Part shown: positions 17,755-25,774 of the stretch, one piece after another
How the letters are laid out: each line of letters begins with the position of its first letter
Position numbering within the stretch: position 1 is the stretch's first letter
From: Salinivirgaceae bacterium
Lineage (GTDB): Bacteria; Bacteroidota; Bacteroidia; Bacteroidales; SZUA-534
NCBI GenBank assembly: GCA_024405635.1
Contig: JAKSOL010000002.1
Location: 124,001 to 188,000 of the forward strand
Length of the DNA: 64,000 bases
Direction of reading: 5' to 3'
Translations under genes and position numbers: made by a program
The notes under the pieces: model-generated
What the model was told of the DNA's origin: nothing
What the model saw: only the letters and a program-made list of their open reading frames with translations
Database searches by the model: none

Positions 17755-18390
17755 ATGGAGTGTAAGTTGTTTGTTTTTAATCCTTTACAAGAAAATACAT
17801 ACGTGCTTTTCGACCAAACTTGCGAGGCAGTTTTGGTCGATGCTGGTAATGCTACCGAGCAGGAAGATGAACAACTTCGCACTTTTATTAAAAGCAATAA
17901 TTTGACTGTTAAGTCTTTGCTGTGTACTCATTGTCATTTTGACCATATTTTTGGTGCACAAATGATACATGGAACTTATGCGGCGCCAATTGCATTTCAC
18001 GAGGGCGACGAATTGTGGCTCGATCGTTATGTTAGCATGTGCGAAATGTTTGGTTTTTTGAATCGAGGTGAGGCACCACGTGCCGATATTATATTGCATC
18101 ATGGCGACGAAATTAGGTTTGGAAATTCAACTTTGCGCGTGATTCATGTACCTGGCCATTCGCAAGCTTGCGTTGCTTTTTATTGCGAGGCTGATAATGC
18201 ACTGTTTTGTGGCGATATTTTATTTAAAGGCAGTGTGGGAAGAGCCGATATGCCAGGTGGGGACGCTAATCAACTAGTTTCTGAAATAAAAAGTAAGTTG
18301 TTGATTTTGCCCGACCAAACTTTAGTTTACAGTGGTCATGGACCAACAACAACTATAGGCTACGAACGTAAAAACAATCCTTATTTGTAA
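17755..18390 (+). CDS. Metallo-beta-lactamase-fold hydrolase (glyoxalase II-like)
   Basis: 211-residue two-metal hydrolase. CTHCHFDHIFGAQ gives the HxHxDH metal motif, VIHVPGHSQACVAFY supplies the next His, GDILFKGSVGRADMPGG the bridging Asp, and YSGHGPTTTIGYE the last His. This is the compact bacterial GloB-like group that hydrolyses thioesters or related bonds; glyoxalase II activity itself cannot be confirmed. It starts an operon, five bases before the large ATP-grasp protein. Confidence 0.88.
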   Translation: MECKLFVFNPLQENTYVLFDQTCEAVLVDAGNATEQEDEQLRTFIKSNNLTVKSLLCTHCHFDHIFGAQMIHGTYAAPIAFHEGDELWLDRYVSMCEMFGFLNRGEAPRADIILHHGDEIRFGNSTLRVIHVPGHSQACVAFYCEADNALFCGDILFKGSVGRADMPGGDANQLVSEIKSKLLILPDQTLVYSGHGPTTTIGYERKNNPYL

Positions 18391-18395
18391 CCAAT

Positions 18396-21300
18396 ATGCA
18401 AAACTCAGATTCAATACAATGCCATACATCGATTGTGCTGAACAATATACTGCACGAATTGCATGCTTGTCATTCTATTGACAAAGCTTTGCAGCATGTT
18501 TGTGGCATGTTGGTTGATGCTTTTAGCCAGCCACAATTGGTAGAGTGTCGCGTTTGGTATGATAAGGTGGCTTATTCAACTCCAAATTTTAATTCGCAAA
18601 GTGCCACACTTACACAAACTTTTAGCATAACCGAAAAATTAAAGGGTGGAGTAGATTTGTTTTATTGCGTTTCTAAAGACCAATCGGCTCCAAAATTTAC
18701 TTTAGATGAATATACGTTTGTAAACGATTTGTGTCAATTGCTTGAAGGGTTTGTTTCAACTTCAGAAGTAAAACGATTTTCGCTGACAAACGAAATTCAA
18801 ACCAAATCGCAAAAGGTTATGGGATTGGTTGACGATATTTTTAAAACCAACCGTAATCTTGACGAGGCGTTGGATCAAATATGTGGCATTTTGCCCACGG
18901 CTATGCGTTATCCCGCATCGGCAGCAGTGCGCATTACTTATGGCGGAAAAGTTCACTCAAACTGCCAGTTTGCCGACACTGTGTGGCATTTGCAACAACC
19001 ATTTGTGGCCGATAAGCAGCAAGGTTTGCTTGATGTTTATTATTTGCAAGAATTTCCGGTGGCCGATAATGGCCCGTTTCTTATTCAAGAACAACAATTG
19101 CTTGAGGGATTGGCTGGAATGTTAACTAGTGCGGCAATTCGCGATAGCTATTCTCGCTTGAAATATCAAAATAACGAGCGCGAAAAAGAATTGATGGCTA
19201 TTAAACGCACCACACAAATAGTTCAGTCGTTGCGTACAAAAGCCGAAACTTTGCAAGATGTTTGTAACATTTTGCCATTGTCGTGGCAGTTTCCTGATTA
19301 TACTGCGGCTCGCATTCAGTTTGAAAATCAAGATTATGCAACCGATAATTTTCGTGTTACTGAATGGGGGCAAAAAACTCAATTTGTTACAGTTGATAAC
19401 AAAAAAGGCGTAGTTGAGGTTTATTATTTAAAACAATTTCCCGAAGCTGATGAAGGTCCTTTTTTGAGTACCGAACGCGATATGTTAGCTTCTATAACGC
19501 AGTTGATTACTGGTTATTTGAATAGCTACAAGAGTACAAAAATTATACAACAAAAAGCGGTTGCATCGTCGCAAAAACACGAAACCGAAAACTTGCGAAA
19601 ATCGCTTTCAAAACAAACAAAGCCGTTGCAACAATATTTCAATCAACAAATGATTGAAAAGTACATGTATCTTGATATGATGAAGTTTAAAATCAAGCAT
19701 GTGCTATTTGTGTCAACGCTTTATGATGCGTTTTTGCTCGAAAACGACGACTCGTTTTTTGAGCGTTTTATGGGCGAGGTTTATCAATATGGATTGTTTG
19801 CCTTGCCGCGTATTACGGGAGTGTCAAGCAAAGAGGATGCCATTGAAATTATGAACGCTACACCAATTGATTTGGTAATTATTATGGTGGGCGTTGACCG
19901 CGAATTGCCAATGGAAATAGGGCAGGATATTAAGGCATTAAATCCTTCGGTGCCTGTTTATTTGTTGGTTAACAAACAAGAAGACGTTAGGTATTTCAAC
20001 GATATAATAACCACAACTCTCAGTTTCGACAAATTGTTTGTGTGGAATGGCGATGCCTCGGTGATTTTTGCAATGGTAAAATCAATAGAGGATGGCGTGA
20101 ATGTTGACAACGATACAAAAGTTGGCTTGGTGCGTGTTATTCTGTTGATTGAGGACTCGCCAAATTACTACTCGCGCTATCTGCAAATTTTGTATTCAAT
20201 TGTATTTGACCAGTTGCAGATTCTATTACCAGAGGTTGAGAAAAACGAGCTTAATAAAATTGCCAAAATACGTTCAAGGCCTAAAATACTACATGCTCGC
20301 AATTACGAGGAAGCTATTGCCGTATTTAATCGATACAAAGATTTCTTGTTGTGCGTTGTGAGCGATGTTGAGTTCGATTGGGGCGGAAGGCTTGATAAAG
20401 AGGCAGGAATAAAGTTTGTGAACTATATGCGCTCGCAAGTGTTTAGCGTGCCTGTTATTTTGCAATCGTCGGAAAATGTTGATATTCCAAATGCCGAAGA
20501 GAATAAGATTTTCTTTATAAACAAGAATTCTGAAACCTTGTTTGAAGACTTACGCAAGTATCTTATTCGTTATCTTGGTTATGGCGATTTTCTTTTCCGT
20601 ACAGGCGATGGCCGAAATATAGGAGTGGCGCGGTCGTTGCGCGAATTTGAAACGCTATTGCGTGAGGTTCCTGATGACTCATTCTATCGTCATGCCATAA
20701 AAAACCAATATTCAATATGGCTTATGGGACGTGGCGAAATTCAACTTGCACGCACCATTAACCAAATGCGCCTTGACGAGTCGAATAATGTGGCTCAAGC
20801 TCGACAGGAAATATTGGATGCTATTCAAACTTACAAGGAAGAGAAAAAGAAAGGTAAGATTTTGAATTACGACGAAACATCGACTATTGACGAGCATAAC
20901 ATTGTGAGTTTTGCCGGAGGTACAATTGGCGGCAAGGCTCGCGGTTTAGCATTTATCGATGTTCTGATTTATAACCTAAACCTTGGCGAAATTGGTAAAC
21001 GCATTAATCTATTAAGCCCAATTACGGTTGTGATTGGTACCGACGAGTTCGATAATTTTATAGCAACAAACCACTTGTTTGAAAAAGTGGTAAACTCAAA
21101 TACACCATACGAAGAAATTCGCAAGTTGTTTTTCAATGGTAAATTGTCCGACACTTTGGTAGCAAAAGTGCGCGAGTTTGCTAATCATATTAATACTCCA
21201 ATTGCAGTACGATCGTCGTCAATATCGGAAGACTCGGTAAACCAACCATTTGCAGGCGTTTTTGATACATACCTGGTGCCTAACCAAAAAGACGACAAAG

Positions 21301-22589
21301 AAAAGGTTGTAAAAAACCTTTGTGATGCAATTAAATTAGTATTTGCGTCGGTTTATTCAGACCAGGCGCGTGGCTATTTTAAAGCCATAAATCGCCAAAT
21401 TGAAGGCGAAAAAATGGCGGTTATTATACAAGAGTTAGTTGGTAGCCAGTTCGGTAACTATTATTATCCGCACATTAGCGGCGTAGCTCAGTCGCATAAT
21501 TTTTACCCAGTTGCCGATATGAAACCCGAAGAGGGTTTTGCTGTTGCAGCAATGGGACTTGGCTCGTATGTGGTCGATGGTTGGAAATCGTATCGTTTCT
21601 CGCCTCGCTATCCAAAAGTGTCAATGTACACAACTAAATCGTTGTTACACAATACACAAACACAATTTTACGCGCTTGACACAACTATGCAAGATGTTGA
21701 CTTTTTGGAGCATGGCGAACTTGCAGCGGTAAAATTGCTTGATACTTACGAGGCGGAAAAACATGGTTCAATGAAACATTTGGCATCGGTTTACGACGCA
21801 AACAACGATTCTATTTATCCCGGGCTTGATAAACCTGGTGCACGCATTATAAACTTTGCCAATATCTTACAATACAATTACATTCCTCTTGCCGAAACTA
21901 TCGACTTGATTCTTAATGCTGTGAAAGAGGCGTTTGGCTCGCCAGTTGAGATTGAGTATGCGGTAAATCTTAATAGAGGATTAAATGGACTACCATCGTT
22001 TTACTTATTGCAGATTAAACCATTGGTTGGCGCCGACCGCTCAAAATTTAATCCAAAACTGCTTGAAAATAAGGACGATATGTTTCTTTATACCAAGTTG
22101 TGTTTGGGTAACGGTGTGATTGATGATATTGAAGATGTGGTTTACATTGACAACGACAAGTTCTCAAAAATGGAAACCGTTGAAATGGCTAAGGAAATAG
22201 ATACCATTAACAATATAATGATTAGCGAAAAACGCAAATACATACTCATTGGTCCAGGTCGATGGGGAACTAGCGACCGTTTTTTGGGAGTTCCAGTCGA
22301 TTGGTCGCAAATTTCAAATGCGCGAGTGATTGTTGAGGAAAGCCTAGATAATTATCCGCTAGATTTTTCGCTCGGTTCACACTTTTTCCATAATGTAACC
22401 TCAATGAATATAGGTTATTTTGCTGTTCAAAGCTATTCTAAACAAAACTTTATTCGTTGGGAAGTGCTTGAAAAACAGGAGCTTGTGCGTCAAACTGCAC
22501 ATTTCCGCCATGTGCGGTTTAAACAGCCTATTAAGGTGATTATGGATGGTACAAATAAAGAGTCAGCAATTTTTTACAAAAATTTTTAG
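18396..22589 (+). CDS. Multidomain signalling protein: three GAF-like repeats, two receiver-like domains, PEP-synthase-type ATP-grasp domain
   Basis: 1397 residues. Residues about 10-125, 130-250 and 270-380 are three related GAF-like modules; the second and third share VYYLQEFPVADNGPFL / VYYLKQFPEADEGPFL. A degenerate receiver-like domain follows (about 434-560). Then comes a second receiver (about 576-720) that keeps the acidic pair (LLIEDSP), the phosphoacceptor Asp (VVSDVEF), a Ser (LQSSEN) and the Lys (FINKNSE). From about 840 to 1210 lies the ATP-grasp domain of PEP synthase/pyruvate phosphate dikinase (GGTIGGKARG, AVRSSSISEDS, YLLQIKPLVG). I find no TSH-type swivelling His domain and no PEP-binding barrel, so normal PEP synthase activity is unlikely. 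Downstream gene is three bases away. Confidence 0.85.
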   Translation: MQNSDSIQCHTSIVLNNILHELHACHSIDKALQHVCGMLVDAFSQPQLVECRVWYDKVAYSTPNFNSQSATLTQTFSITEKLKGGVDLFYCVSKDQSAPKFTLDEYTFVNDLCQLLEGFVSTSEVKRFSLTNEIQTKSQKVMGLVDDIFKTNRNLDEALDQICGILPTAMRYPASAAVRITYGGKVHSNCQFADTVWHLQQPFVADKQQGLLDVYYLQEFPVADNGPFLIQEQQLLEGLAGMLTSAAIRDSYSRLKYQNNEREKELMAIKRTTQIVQSLRTKAETLQDVCNILPLSWQFPDYTAARIQFENQDYATDNFRVTEWGQKTQFVTVDNKKGVVEVYYLKQFPEADEGPFLSTERDMLASITQLITGYLNSYKSTKIIQQKAVASSQKHETENLRKSLSKQTKPLQQYFNQQMIEKYMYLDMMKFKIKHVLFVSTLYDAFLLENDDSFFERFMGEVYQYGLFALPRITGVSSKEDAIEIMNATPIDLVIIMVGVDRELPMEIGQDIKALNPSVPVYLLVNKQEDVRYFNDIITTTLSFDKLFVWNGDASVIFAMVKSIEDGVNVDNDTKVGLVRVILLIEDSPNYYSRYLQILYSIVFDQLQILLPEVEKNELNKIAKIRSRPKILHARNYEEAIAVFNRYKDFLLCVVSDVEFDWGGRLDKEAGIKFVNYMRSQVFSVPVILQSSENVDIPNAEENKIFFINKNSETLFEDLRKYLIRYLGYGDFLFRTGDGRNIGVARSLREFETLLREVPDDSFYRHAIKNQYSIWLMGRGEIQLARTINQMRLDESNNVAQARQEILDAIQTYKEEKKKGKILNYDETSTIDEHNIVSFAGGTIGGKARGLAFIDVLIYNLNLGEIGKRINLLSPITVVIGTDEFDNFIATNHLFEKVVNSNTPYEEIRKLFFNGKLSDTLVAKVREFANHINTPIAVRSSSISEDSVNQPFAGVFDTYLVPNQKDDKEKVVKNLCDAIKLVFASVYSDQARGYFKAINRQIEGEKMAVIIQELVGSQFGNYYYPHISGVAQSHNFYPVADMKPEEGFAVAAMGLGSYVVDGWKSYRFSPRYPKVSMYTTKSLLHNTQTQFYALDTTMQDVDFLEHGELAAVKLLDTYEAEKHGSMKHLASVYDANNDSIYPGLDKPGARIINFANILQYNYIPLAETIDLILNAVKEAFGSPVEIEYAVNLNRGLNGLPSFYLLQIKPLVGADRSKFNPKLLENKDDMFLYTKLCLGNGVIDDIEDVVYIDNDKFSKMETVEMAKEIDTINNIMISEKRKYILIGPGRWGTSDRFLGVPVDWSQISNARVIVEESLDNYPLDFSLGSHFFHNVTSMNIGYFAVQSYSKQNFIRWEVLEKQELVRQTAHFRHVRFKQPIKVIMDGTNKESAIFYKNF

Positions 22590-22592
22590 TCT

Positions 22593-23246
22593 ATGATATA
22601 CGTTGGAATATTTGGTTCGCACAAAATGATGATTGATTGTATAAGCGCCTATGTGTCTGCTTTTTCAGAATTAAAAATCGTTACAGCCACATCCAGCAAA
22701 GACACTCTTTTTGATAAGTTGAAACAATATACCGTGCATGTTTTGGTAGTCAACCTATTTGAAATATCAACTTCGGAACAAAATTTTATAGTCGATTTGA
22801 AACTCAAATTTCCAAAGTTGAAAATAGTCTTGCTCACAAATGCAAACCGAAGCGAAGATGTGATTAAGTCAATCAAAGCTGGAGCAAATGGATTCATCAC
22901 TATGGGAGCTGGCGGTGAGGAACTTATTCAAGCAATTTACTCGTTGCGTAGTGGCCACGATTATTACGACAATTCAATTGCGCAGATACTGATGAACCGC
23001 CGAGCTAACGACATTGATAAAGGTATTGACAACGACGAGGAGTCTGCTGATGCTTTAAGCTCTCGTCAGGTTGAGATATTGCGACTATGGGGTAACGGAT
23101 GCAGTAACCAGGAGATTGCAGATAAATTGTTTATTAGTATTCGTACGGTTGAAACTCACAAGAACCACATTATGCAAAAACTGAACTTGAAGAGTACTGT
23201 TGATTTGATAAAGTTTGCTATTAAGAACAACATTATCAAAATTTAG
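22593..23246 (+). CDS. LuxR-type regulator with degenerate receiver domain
   Basis: 217 residues. The C-terminal LuxR/NarL helix-turn-helix is intact (LSSRQVEILRLWGNGCSNQE, then RTVETHKNHIMQKLNL). The N-terminal domain has the receiver fold pattern, but the acidic pair is replaced (GIFGSHKMM), the phosphoacceptor Asp is Asn54 (LVVNLFE) and the conserved Lys is Met104 (FITMGAGG). It is therefore unlikely to be activated by phosphotransfer. It follows the multidomain ATP-grasp protein by three bases, and is probably its output partner. A terminator follows. Confidence 0.88.
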   Translation: MIYVGIFGSHKMMIDCISAYVSAFSELKIVTATSSKDTLFDKLKQYTVHVLVVNLFEISTSEQNFIVDLKLKFPKLKIVLLTNANRSEDVIKSIKAGANGFITMGAGGEELIQAIYSLRSGHDYYDNSIAQILMNRRANDIDKGIDNDEESADALSSRQVEILRLWGNGCSNQEIADKLFISIRTVETHKNHIMQKLNLKSTVDLIKFAIKNNIIKI

Positions 23247-23275
23247 CATTCTTAAAGCATGATGTTAAAAGCATA

Positions 23276-23310
23276 AAAAAAGCGCCGCTCAATTTTGAGT
23301 GGCGCTTTTC
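23276..23310 (+). terminator. Bidirectional terminator between regulator and rpmE2
   Basis: AGCGCCGCTCAA pairs with TTGAGTGGCGCT (one G-T wobble), with an A run before and T run after, so it can serve both the plus-strand regulator operon and the minus-strand L31 gene. Confidence 0.85.
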
Positions 23311-23338
23311 TATTATGCTTTGTTGAGAAATAGAAATC

Positions 23339-23602
23339 TTACTTTTGTTTTTTCTCCATGTGTTTAGCATAGCGGTTGTTGAATTTGTCAACACGACCTG
23401 CGGTGTCAACCAATTTCATCTTACCAGTGAAGAATGGGTGAGATGAAGCTGAAACCTCTAGTTTAACCAATGGATACTCAACTCCGTCAATTTCTATCGT
23501 ATCTTTTGCGTTGATAGTCGATTTGGTAAGGGTAATTGTACCATTCGACATATCTTTGAATACAACAAGGCGATAATTGCTTGGATGAATGTCTTGTTTC
23601 AT
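23339..23602 (-). CDS. rpmE2: Ribosomal protein L31 type B
   Basis: 87-residue large-subunit ribosomal protein. MKQDIHPSNYRLVVF at the N-terminus and SSHPFFTGKMKLVDTAGRVD in the centre are typical of L31. No cysteine is present, so it is the zinc-free form, known in other bacteria to replace the zinc-binding L31 when zinc is scarce. In Bacteroidota it is commonly the only L31. Single gene with its own promoter and shared terminator. Confidence 0.95.
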   Translation of the reverse strand: MKQDIHPSNYRLVVFKDMSNGTITLTKSTINAKDTIEIDGVEYPLVKLEVSASSHPFFTGKMKLVDTAGRVDKFNNRYAKHMEKKQK

Positions 23603-23642
23603 TTTAATTTGTATTTAATAATTGTCTCTAAAAATAGGTTCG

Positions 23643-23673
23643 CAAAAGTAGTGTTTACTTTAACAATTACAAA
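23643..23673 (-). promoter_or_regulatory. Promoter of rpmE2
   Basis: On the minus strand TTTG (23670-23673), a 19-base spacer, then TACTTTTGC (23643-23650): a full consensus match, about 40 bases before the start codon. I see no palindromic Zur-like site overlapping it. Confidence 0.75.
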
Positions 23674-23759
23674 CATTTTAGTGTCAATAATTTGCTAATC
23701 TTGTTAAAGCGTTTTGCTTGTTGTGTAAAAATGTAAATAATTGAAATGTAGGTATTTGT

Positions 23760-24293
23760 ATGCAAACTAAAACTGAACTGCGAAAATTGATGGCTGCCGA
23801 AAAACGTAAACTATCGGCAGAACAATGCCACGCGCAAGCCGAAAGTGTTTTTAGTAAGCTTGAGCAGATGGTGCAATTTAAGCAAGCTAAGGTTGTGGCA
23901 ACTTATTGGTCGTTGGCCGATGAGATTGATACTCATAGTTTTGTAGAGCGTTGGTGTAAAAGCAAAATTATTCTTCTGCCTATTGTGGTTGGTAACGATT
24001 TGGTTTTTCGCCAGTTCACAGGAGTGCAAAATATGCAAGTTGGGGCGTTTGGCATTTTAGAGCCCGTTGGTGGCGAATACAAGCAACTTTCTGATGTCGA
24101 TTTGATAGTTGTTCCTGGCGTGGCTTTTGATTCAGCCGGTAATCGCATGGGGCGTGGACGCGGTTTTTACGACCGAACATTGTCGGCAGTAAATTGCTTT
24201 AAGGTTGGTGTGGCTTACAATTGTCAGCATGTCGATTGCGTGCCTACTGAGCCAACCGACATAGCAATGGATGCGGTTTTGTTTGGCGAATAA
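23760..24293 (+). CDS. 5-formyltetrahydrofolate cyclo-ligase
   Basis: ATP-dependent conversion of 5-formyl-THF to 5,10-methenyl-THF in one-carbon metabolism. The 177 residues are normal for the family. The N-terminus has KTELRKLMAAEKRKLS, and the C-terminal signature VPGVAFDSAGNRMGRGRGFY contains the phosphate-binding Gly/Arg loop. It converges with rimM (56 bases between stops). Confidence 0.93.
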   Translation: MQTKTELRKLMAAEKRKLSAEQCHAQAESVFSKLEQMVQFKQAKVVATYWSLADEIDTHSFVERWCKSKIILLPIVVGNDLVFRQFTGVQNMQVGAFGILEPVGGEYKQLSDVDLIVVPGVAFDSAGNRMGRGRGFYDRTLSAVNCFKVGVAYNCQHVDCVPTEPTDIAMDAVLFGE

Positions 24294-24349
24294 AAAAGAG
24301 AGATTGCTAATCTTGCATAAAATGAAGAGCAAGGCAATTGGCGGGGTGC

Positions 24350-24871
24350 CTATAGATAAATTTCAAGCAAACCGTCGGGTAATGTAACGTTAACGCTCCT
24401 TTTTCGGCGGTTAATATCATTGATAAAGTCGGGGTGGAAGGGTATTAAAACATTGTTACCGTTGTGATTAATAACCATAGTTGGATTTATGTCCATGTTT
24501 TCAAATCCATCAATGGAGCCAATGTTTCCGTGTTTTGTGTCGATGATGTTAAAACCAACTAGAATTTGCTCAGGTAATTCTTCTTCTTCAAATCCATCGA
24601 GCCAATCGTTGCTAACCAACACAGGGCAGCCAACAAGTTGAAGTGCTTTTTTTTCGTCGTTAACATCGTCGAATTTGATGCGTACGCGACGACCGCTATT
24701 TATTTTTGCCCATTCAACAAAAAAAGGAACCCGTAGTCCTTCTATTTCAAGGAATACGGGTTCGGTAATATCTTCGAGTATTTCGGGACTATCGGTTTCA
24801 ATCATAAGTTCGCCAGCAATGCCGTGAACTTTTACAACTTGACCAATAACCGAGCTGTCGTCAATACTCAT
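24350..24871 (-). CDS. rimM: 16S rRNA processing protein RimM
   Basis: Ribosome maturation factor that helps fold the 16S 3' domain head and binds S19. 173 residues from the ATG at 24871: N-terminal RimM barrel (IGQVVKVHGIAGELMIET) and C-terminal PRC barrel (GFNIIDTKHGNIGSIDGFEN). The same frame stays open upstream through the Ala-rich tail of rpsP and would encode a Leu/Lys-rich shadow, so the start at 24871 is firm. It follows rpsP by 10 bases, the usual rpsP-rimM pairing. Confidence 0.94.
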   Translation of the reverse strand: MSIDDSSVIGQVVKVHGIAGELMIETDSPEILEDITEPVFLEIEGLRVPFFVEWAKINSGRRVRIKFDDVNDEKKALQLVGCPVLVSNDWLDGFEEEELPEQILVGFNIIDTKHGNIGSIDGFENMDINPTMVINHNGNNVLIPFHPDFINDINRRKRSVNVTLPDGLLEIYL

Positions 24872-24881
24872 GGCTGAAAAA

Positions 24882-25430
24882 TTATTCAGCAGCTGGAGTT
24901 TCAGCAGCAGTTTCTTCAGCAGGAGCCTCAGCGGCAGCCTCTTCAGCAGCAGCTTTTGCAGCAGCTTCAGCCTCAGCGCGTTTTTGAGCAATTTCAGCAG
25001 CGCGAGCTTCGTTAATTTTGCGTTCAGCCTCTACTTTTGCTTTTTTAGCGTCTTTTGCGTCAACAATGTTTTTGGTTTTTGCAGCAGCCAATTTGTCGTT
25101 CTTTTCAGAAACCCATTTTTCAAATTTAGCTTTAGCAGCAGCCTCGTCAAAGGCACCTTTTTTAACACCGTCAAGCAAGTGTTTCATAAGAAGAACACCC
25201 TTGGTTGAAAGAACCATACGAGCGGTTTCGGTTGGTTGTGCACCAACTTGTAGCCAATAAAGAGCACGATCGAAGTTAAGTTCAATTGTAGCAGGATTTG
25301 TGTTAGGATTGTACGAACCCAATTTTTCAATGAACTTACCATCTCGTGGCGCCCTGCTATCGGCAACAACAACGTGATAAAAAGCAGCTGCTTTTCTTCC
25401 GTGTCTTGACAATCTGATCTTTACAGACAT
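24882..25430 (-). CDS. rpsP: Ribosomal protein S16 with long Ala/Glu tail
   Basis: Small-subunit ribosomal protein. The first ~80 residues are a normal S16 ([34 protein letters not shown]). The protein continues to 182 residues, about twice the usual length. After residue 110 comes a charged, probably helical stretch ([20 protein letters not shown]) and then an Ala/Glu/Pro-rich low-complexity tail to the C-terminus. Such extensions are familiar in Bacteroidota S16. First gene of the rpsP-rimM pair. Confidence 0.95.
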   Translation of the reverse strand: MSVKIRLSRHGRKAAAFYHVVVADSRAPRDGKFIEKLGSYNPNTNPATIELNFDRALYWLQVGAQPTETARMVLSTKGVLLMKHLLDGVKKGAFDEAAAKAKFEKWVSEKNDKLAAAKTKNIVDAKDAKKAKVEAERKINEARAAEIAQKRAEAEAAAKAAAEEAAAEAPAEETAAETPAAE

Positions 25431-25467
25431 AGTTTTATTGTTTTAAATTGTTAAAAATTTTGAGCCG

Positions 25468-25475
25468 CAAATATA
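25468..25475 (-). promoter_or_regulatory. -7 element of rpsP-rimM
   Basis: TATATTTGC on the minus strand matches the -7 consensus, 37 bases before the rpsP start. No good -33 box seen. Confidence 0.5.
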
Positions 25476-25748
25476 GTGCGTTTTTTTAGTTGAAAAACAT
25501 TGTTCTTGTTTTTATTTCAGCTTTTATAATTTTCAGTTTTAATTGCGCAGTTTTGATGCTGTATGTTGCTGATTGTGATGTTTTTATGTGGCGGTAAAAC
25601 AGAAAGTGTTATGCTCCGGTTTTTTGCGTTTGCTTTTTTATTTCGGCAGTTGTTGGTGTAATAATTTTTGAAAAGAATGTGCGTTTATTTAATTGGTAAT
25701 GTGAGTGGTTGACATGAAAAATGAAATAGTGAACATTGCCAAATATTT

Positions 25749-25756
25749 TACATTTG
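25749..25756 (+). promoter_or_regulatory. -7 element of TPR gene
   Basis: TACATTTGC is a full -7 match 18 bases before the ATG, implying a very short leader. No -33 box at the normal distance. Confidence 0.5.
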
Positions 25757-25774
25757 CCAAACAACCTTTAAAAT

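Larger units (their letters stand above)
25431..25774. other. Divergent intergenic region between rpsP and TPR gene
   Basis: 344 bases, AT-rich. It holds the rpsP -7 box and, at the other end, the TPR-gene -7 box. In the middle I see no open frame with family character, no hairpin of note and no RNA gene. Confidence 0.6.

Noticed and set aside
18396..22589. Simple annotation as phosphoenolpyruvate synthase
   Set aside because: Only the ATP-grasp part is recognisable; the phosphohistidine and PEP-binding domains are not seen and the N-terminal half is sensory.
24872..24991. A longer rimM start giving a Leu/Lys-rich leader
   Set aside because: The extra residues are a frame-shifted reading of the Ala/Glu-rich tail of rpsP; RimM homology begins at 24871.
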